64,000 nucleotides of DNA from Bacteroidales bacterium (GTDB lineage Bacteria > Bacteroidota > Bacteroidia > Bacteroidales > UBA932), in assembly GCA_024402115.1 (NCBI GenBank), contig JAKSJQ010000006.1, forward strand, positions 16,129 through 80,128, in the 5' to 3' direction. Positions 60,289-64,000 of the stretch are shown piece by piece; position 1 is the stretch's first letter; every line of letters begins with the position of its first letter. A program made the translations under genes and the position numbers. The notes beneath the pieces are model-generated. The model was not told where the DNA came from. It searched no databases and saw only the letters and a list, made by a program, of their open reading frames with translations.

Positions 60289-60404
60289 CGCCACGAACGA
60301 CAAAAATCCTTGATTTTTTGCGGTTCGCGCCATCATTTCCGCTGTTTTGAGCCATTTTGCTGCCATGAACGACAAGAATTGACGTTTTTTTGTACGTCGT
60401 GACA
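60289..60404. repeat. Second pair of 44-bp palindromes, 72 bp apart (C, D)
   Basis: C (60289-60332) begins CGCCACGAACGACAAAAATC and ends TTTTTTGCGGTTCGCGCCA; D (60361-60404) begins TGCCATGAACGACAAGAATT and ends TTTGTACGTCGTGACA. Same orientation, same 28-bp spacer length and same 72-bp offset as A and B. Confidence 0.8.
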
Positions 60405-60424
60405 AAGCTTTCAATGTTTTCGGC

Positions 60425-60432
60425 TAACTTTG
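60425..60432 (+). promoter_or_regulatory. Bacteroidota -7 element for second GH9
   Basis: TAACTTTG, 37 bases before the ATG at 60470 and 20 bases after palindrome D. Confidence 0.6.
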
Positions 60433-60469
60433 ATTTCAGACCATACTTGAAACTAAACCAAATACACAT

Positions 60470-63028
60470 ATGAGAGCTTTACGCTATATTTCCCCGCTGG
60501 TGCTCCTTACTCTTCTGTCGTGTGGAAGAGAGAACAATCAGTCCTTGGTGATCAACGATAAGGATTATTTCGAGGAGCAGGGTGTCAATGTCCTCGTTTA
60601 TGGAAACAATGCACTGGGCGGCTTCAATGACGAGAAGAATACAGCCATCGAGGTGATCCAACATGGTGTCAGGACGATTCAGGGCGGTACCGTCCGTCTC
60701 AGCAGGACTCCGGAACAGTGGGACCTTCTGCCTGAGCCTGTGAGCTTCAACGTCGACAGGGAATCCAATACAATCACGGCGGATCTCAGGTATGAGGAAT
60801 ATGACTTCGACTTCACCCTCCAGGTGACCGGCAAGGGCAAGGCGGTGGAAATCTCCGTGCTTCTTGACAAGCCGGTTCCAGAGAAACTTGTAGGCGAGGC
60901 AGGATTCAATCTCGAGTTTGTGCCGTCGCAGTTCTGGAGCAAGTCTTACATCGTCGATGGCAAGACAGAAAGATTCCCTAAATATGCAGTCAGCGAGACG
61001 GAAGTCCGCCCGAACGAGCAGAAGGCTGAGCAGTACAAAGGCTTCAAGACCTATGACGACAGGGGCACGGGAATGTTCGTGGATCCGCTTCCGCTCGCAT
61101 CCGGACATGACTATCTGATCGCTCCGGAGGCTCCCGAGAGGATGATCAGGGTGAGCAGCGACGATGCTGTGATCGACCTTTATGACGGTCGTATGGTCGC
61201 GCAGAACGGCTGGTTCACCTTCCGCAGCCTCCTTCCGGCAGGCAAGACCGGCAAAGTCCTTACATGGACACTGGAGCCGAACGCAGTGCCTGGCTGGGTG
61301 AGGGAACCGAACGTCGGCTTCTCGCAGGTCGGATATGTGCCGGCTCAGCCGAAGATTGCAGTCATCGAGCTCGATCCTAATGACAGCCCTCTGAAGTCTG
61401 CGAAGGTGATGAGGATCATGGAAGATGGCAGCGAAAAGCTTGCCTACAGCGGAAAGGTCACGAGGTGGGGCGACTATTTCAAGTATGTATATCTCCAGTT
61501 CGATTTCACGAAGCTCAGCGAGCCTGGTCTCTACTACATCCAGTACGGTGACACCAAGACCGAAAACTTCATCATCGGCGACGACGTGTTCGACAAGATC
61601 ACCGACGCGACAACTGATGTGTGGGTACCTATCCATATGAACCACATGGCTGTCAACGAGGGTTATCGAATGTGGCACGGAGAGCCTTTCAAGGAAGGTT
61701 ATTCGCAGGCGCCGGTGACCGACCATTTCGACAACCACTACCAGGATGATCTCAATGACACCAAGTACAAGCCGTACCAGCTGATTCCGGGACTGAATGT
61801 CGGAGGTTTCTTCGATGCCGGCGACTTCGATATGGAGACAGGCTCGACTTCGACGGTCGTCACCAACCTCGTGAGGGCGTGGGAACTCTTCCGCTCAGAG
61901 CGCGACGAGACCTTCGTCTCGAAGGAGCAGCGCTATGTGGACCTCCACCGTCCGGACGGAACACCGGATATCCTCCAGTACATCGAGCACGGTGTGTCCA
62001 ACCTTGTCGCGCAGGCTGAGAACATAGGGTACATGGCACTCACGCTCTCGAACTCCGTCCTCGACAATTACCACCACCTCGGTGACGCTGCTTCGATCAC
62101 CGACGGCCTTCGATATGATCCGTCTCTGAAGCCTTATCAGATTTCTGCTGACGGCAAGAGGAGCGGTACTCCGGACGATATGTGGGCTTTCACCACAAGG
62201 CACCCGGTGCTTGACCTTCGTTCTGCCGCGACCATGGCAGCCGCGAGCCGCGCGCTCAGGGGCTATAATGACGAGCTTGCTTCCCGCGCGCTCGCCCAGG
62301 CGAAGAGGCTGGTAGCTGAGTCGGAGGCGAATGCGATCGCGTTCAAGATGGGCCGACCATTCGCCGGTCAGCACGACGAACTCTCCACCCATGGATATCC
62401 GGACATCCCTGCAAACATCCAGCTCTATGCCGCCACCGGTGAGGCTCAGTACAGGGCCGCTTTCGAGGCGAGAATCTGGGATGCGCTCGAGAGCAGTGTT
62501 TCCATGGCCCTCCAACCGGCACTCGATGCAATCCCATACATGGATGAGGCGTACAAGGAGAAGCTTCGCCCATACGTGGAAAAGTATCAGGAGTATATAG
62601 AGACTCTCGAGAAGGACAATCCTTACGGCGTGCCTATCGGTCTCGGTACATGGGCAGGCAGCATCGCGATCGCCGATTTCGGTACGGCTGTTTGCTTTGC
62701 GAACAAGTATTATCCGGGAGTCATTCCGCTCGACAATGCGTACAAGGCAGCAAACTGGCTCTTCGGTTGCCATCCATACCACAACTACTCGCTCGTGGCT
62801 GCGGTGGGTGCGAACAGACCGAAGAACGTGTTCTACGGCAACAACAGGGCGGACTTCGCTGCCATTCCGGGCAACGTCGCTCCAGGAATGCTCCTTCATC
62901 GCCCTGACCACTTCGAGAACTACGACGACTGGCCGTTCTTCTGGGCCGAGAACGAGGGTACCATCGTGGGCAACACTGCCTACATCATCTTCGGCTCAGC
63001 CTTCAAGGCTCTCGTGAAGGGTAATTAG
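60470..63028 (+). CDS. GH9 family glycoside hydrolase, lipoprotein paralogue
   Basis: 852 residues, same architecture as the GH9 at 24533: N-terminal beta region, CelD_N-like Ig domain (FSQVGYVPAQPKIAVIE), and GH9 barrel with DAGD (from Asp449) and the acid Glu829 in NEGTIVGN. Long identical blocks (DNPYGVPIGLG, NVFYGNNRADF, HFENYDDWPFFW) show recent common ancestry. Here the signal is type II (LLTLLSC lipobox), whereas the other has type I, so this copy is membrane-anchored. It stands alone, with the palindrome-rich stretch upstream and a hairpin (63031-63054) after. Target is probably the same beta-1,4-glucan type; exact specificity unknown. Confidence 0.9.
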   Translation: MRALRYISPLVLLTLLSCGRENNQSLVINDKDYFEEQGVNVLVYGNNALGGFNDEKNTAIEVIQHGVRTIQGGTVRLSRTPEQWDLLPEPVSFNVDRESNTITADLRYEEYDFDFTLQVTGKGKAVEISVLLDKPVPEKLVGEAGFNLEFVPSQFWSKSYIVDGKTERFPKYAVSETEVRPNEQKAEQYKGFKTYDDRGTGMFVDPLPLASGHDYLIAPEAPERMIRVSSDDAVIDLYDGRMVAQNGWFTFRSLLPAGKTGKVLTWTLEPNAVPGWVREPNVGFSQVGYVPAQPKIAVIELDPNDSPLKSAKVMRIMEDGSEKLAYSGKVTRWGDYFKYVYLQFDFTKLSEPGLYYIQYGDTKTENFIIGDDVFDKITDATTDVWVPIHMNHMAVNEGYRMWHGEPFKEGYSQAPVTDHFDNHYQDDLNDTKYKPYQLIPGLNVGGFFDAGDFDMETGSTSTVVTNLVRAWELFRSERDETFVSKEQRYVDLHRPDGTPDILQYIEHGVSNLVAQAENIGYMALTLSNSVLDNYHHLGDAASITDGLRYDPSLKPYQISADGKRSGTPDDMWAFTTRHPVLDLRSAATMAAASRALRGYNDELASRALAQAKRLVAESEANAIAFKMGRPFAGQHDELSTHGYPDIPANIQLYAATGEAQYRAAFEARIWDALESSVSMALQPALDAIPYMDEAYKEKLRPYVEKYQEYIETLEKDNPYGVPIGLGTWAGSIAIADFGTAVCFANKYYPGVIPLDNAYKAANWLFGCHPYHNYSLVAAVGANRPKNVFYGNNRADFAAIPGNVAPGMLLHRPDHFENYDDWPFFWAENEGTIVGNTAYIIFGSAFKALVKGN

Positions 63029-63084
63029 TGCCCGGCGCTCTGATGAGCGCTGGGCTCGAGTCCCTTCAGGATTTTCGGTAGCAC

Positions 63085-63114
63085 AAAAAAAGAGCTTCAG
63101 TTTCCTGAAGCTCT
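63085..63114 (-). terminator. Terminator after the tRNA-Asp fragment
   Basis: On the minus strand: 10-bp stem AGAGCTTCAG/CTGAAGCTCT with GAAA tetraloop, then seven T. Confidence 0.85.
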
Positions 63115-63115
63115 T

Positions 63116-63134
63116 GCGGTGCGGAAGGGACTCG
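63116..63134 (-). pseudogene. Remnant of tRNA-Asp 3' end
   Basis: Bases 63114-63134 repeat 63295-63315 exactly (21 bases): the 3' acceptor strand, discriminator and part of the T arm of tRNA-Asp. The rest of the tRNA is missing. Confidence 0.75.
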
Positions 63135-63266
63135 CTATCTATGCCAGGGGCTCTGCCCCTTAATACCCCGCGGCCTTTCCGCCTTTCCGTATTTGCAGAT
63201 CGCAAATACCTGGCCCGGCCGGCGCTCTGATGAGCGCTTGTCGAGGGTTCGAGAGAAGGGTATACG

Positions 63267-63292
63267 AAAAAAGCCCAGTCAGATGACTGAGC
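63267..63292 (-). terminator. Terminator of tRNA-Asp
   Basis: Minus-strand stem GCTCAGTCA/TGACTGGGC followed by six T, starting 5 bases past the tRNA 3' end. Confidence 0.85.
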
Positions 63293-63297
63293 TTTTG

Positions 63298-63371
63298 CGG
63301 TGCGGAAGGGACTCGAACCCTCGACCTCCGGCGTGACAGGCCGGCATTCTAACCAGCTGAACTACCGCACC
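63298..63371 (-). tRNA. tRNA-Asp (anticodon GTC)
   Basis: Cloverleaf on the minus strand: acceptor GGTGCGG/CCGCACC, D arm with AGCTGGTTAGA, anticodon stem GCCGG/CCGGC with loop CCTGTCACG-type giving GTC, T arm GAGGGTTCGAGTCCC, discriminator G. The CCA end is not encoded. An excellent promoter precedes and a terminator follows. Confidence 0.95.
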
Positions 63372-63398
63372 AGGCTGGTTGCTTGTCGTAAGCGGATG

Positions 63399-63429
63399 CA
63401 AATATAGGTAGAAAAATTGAATCTGCAAA
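63399..63429 (-). promoter_or_regulatory. Promoter of tRNA-Asp
   Basis: On the minus strand TTTG (63429-63426), exactly 19 bases, TATATTTG (63406-63399), 28 bases before the tRNA. Confidence 0.85.
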
Positions 63430-63496
63430 CTTCGCCCTCACTTTTTCTGAAAATTCAGCGATTTTTTGAATTTGGAAGCCTCTTCGTAAGCTTTTC

Positions 63497-63528
63497 TTTA
63501 CGAATGGAGGGCTGAAATCGTATATTTG
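63497..63528 (+). promoter_or_regulatory. Promoter of the SprT-like gene
   Basis: TTTA (63497-63500), 20 bases, TATATTTG (63521-63528), 27 bases before the ATG. Confidence 0.7.
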
Positions 63529-63555
63529 TATCACCTGTATGGGTGGGAAGAAATC

Positions 63556-64000
63556 ATGAAAGTGGACAAGACATATCTGGAAAGCAAGTTCGACGAATAC
63601 AACGCCGAGATCTTCGCCGGTATCTTCGGGGGAGCCCTAGAACCGGTGGAAATTCGGCTGAGCAACGCGAAGTCGTTCCTGGGAAAACTGCAGTACAGAT
63701 ATGTCAGGAACCTTTTCGGAAAGGTTACTGGACTGAAGGATGTCGCCATCAGGATCAATACCCGCTACGAGCTCTCCGAGGAGGAGATTCAGGATACCCT
63801 CATCCATGAGATGATCCACTGGTACATAGTCTCCCACCGAATCAAGGACACATCCACCCATGGGAAGGTGTTCCGGTCGATGATGGCGGAGATAAACTCG
63901 CGGTTCGGACGCCATGTGACCGTATCCCACAGGAAGAAGGACGGCCCGCTGGTCGAGACCGATCCCAAGGTCAGGGAGTGCATATTCTGCGTGTCCCAGC
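63556..64000 (+). CDS. SprT-like zinc metalloprotease domain protein (cut by window edge)
   Basis: The frame is open from ATG 63556 to the end of the window (148 codons seen). It starts MKVDKTYLESKFDEYN, has strand-rich sequence (EPVEIRLSN, KDVAIRINTRYELSEEEI), then the zinc motif HEMIH within DTLIHEMIHWYIVS and a later STHGKVFRSMMAEIN, the order typical of SprT-like domains. The last seen residues contain Cys (RECIFCVSQ), which may begin a zinc ribbon as in SprT/Spartan proteins. The bacterial role of SprT proteins is poorly known; the eukaryotic relative digests DNA-protein crosslinks. Expressed from its own promoter. Confidence 0.88.
   Translation, partial: MKVDKTYLESKFDEYNAEIFAGIFGGALEPVEIRLSNAKSFLGKLQYRYVRNLFGKVTGLKDVAIRINTRYELSEEEIQDTLIHEMIHWYIVSHRIKDTSTHGKVFRSMMAEINSRFGRHVTVSHRKKDGPLVETDPKVRECIFCVSQ

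Larger units (their letters stand above)
63032..63253. repeat. Duplicated tRNA-Asp flanking module
   Basis: The 20-base hairpin sequence CCGGCGCTCTGATGAGCGCT occurs at 63032-63051 and 63219-63238, 187 bp apart. Each is followed by a short stretch complementary to a segment of tRNA-Asp (63057-63067, 11 bases; 63240-63253, 14 bases), then a minus-strand terminator, then the tRNA 3' sequence. Other hairpins between (63146-63160, GTATTTGC/GCAAATAC at 63189-63209) fill the gap. No gene is seen in 63029-63297. Confidence 0.75.

Overview
The window is chromosomal DNA of a Bacteroidota bacterium, most likely a gut or rumen member of the Bacteroidales. The signs are three: SusC/SusD pairs, promoters of the TTTG-N19/21-TAnnTTTG type before many genes, and a type IX secretion sorting domain on a protease. 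The lineage below order is not certain. The C- and G-ending codon preference and heavy carbohydrate-enzyme load would suit an uncultured RC9/Cryptobacteroides- or Prevotella-like organism, but that is inference.

Region 1 (1-21792) is a polysaccharide utilization locus for a decorated xylan. It has the end of a SusC, a SusD, a three-gene minus-strand operon (DUF1573 protein, GH3 xylosidase, GH43), a plus-strand pair (secreted unknown protein, GH43 with ricin-like tail), and then a tightly packed run: a triple-domain esterase, GH31 alpha-xylosidase, CE15-GH43 fusion and GH95. GH31 plus GH95 plus several GH43 and esterases is the set expected for glucuronoarabinoxylan of cereal type. Region 2 (21858-24431) is housekeeping (pgi and a CNNM/CBS transporter). 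Region 3 (24533-30137) is a GH9 enzyme in an operon with two serine esterases. Region 4 (30251-36405) holds a CYTH protein, DUF4954 with glmS, sdaA and a GNAT enzyme.

Region 5 (36682-49733) is a second SusC/SusD locus without glycoside hydrolases. It encodes a zinc metallopeptidase, a DUF4302 lipoprotein and two large repeat-built lipoproteins that share a domain family and a basic tail. Region 6 (49832-53631) is an operon for a type IX-sorted subtilase, a PorV/PorQ-like barrel and a small barrel. Region 7 (53683-63028) has a GH10 xylanase, an ABC exporter, a GH2 enzyme, an unknown lipoprotein and a second GH9. The right end has tRNA-Asp, a damaged duplicate of its 3' end, and the start of a SprT-like gene.

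The most unusual signals are non-coding. Two gene-free stretches (2843-3102 and 59705-60404) carry imperfect palindromes that always recur at exactly 72 bp, although at least two, perhaps three, different palindrome sequences are involved. A second oddity is the stretch beside tRNA-Asp. It contains two copies of a module made of the tRNA 3' segment, a terminator, a short complement of the tRNA segment, and a 20-bp hairpin sequence.
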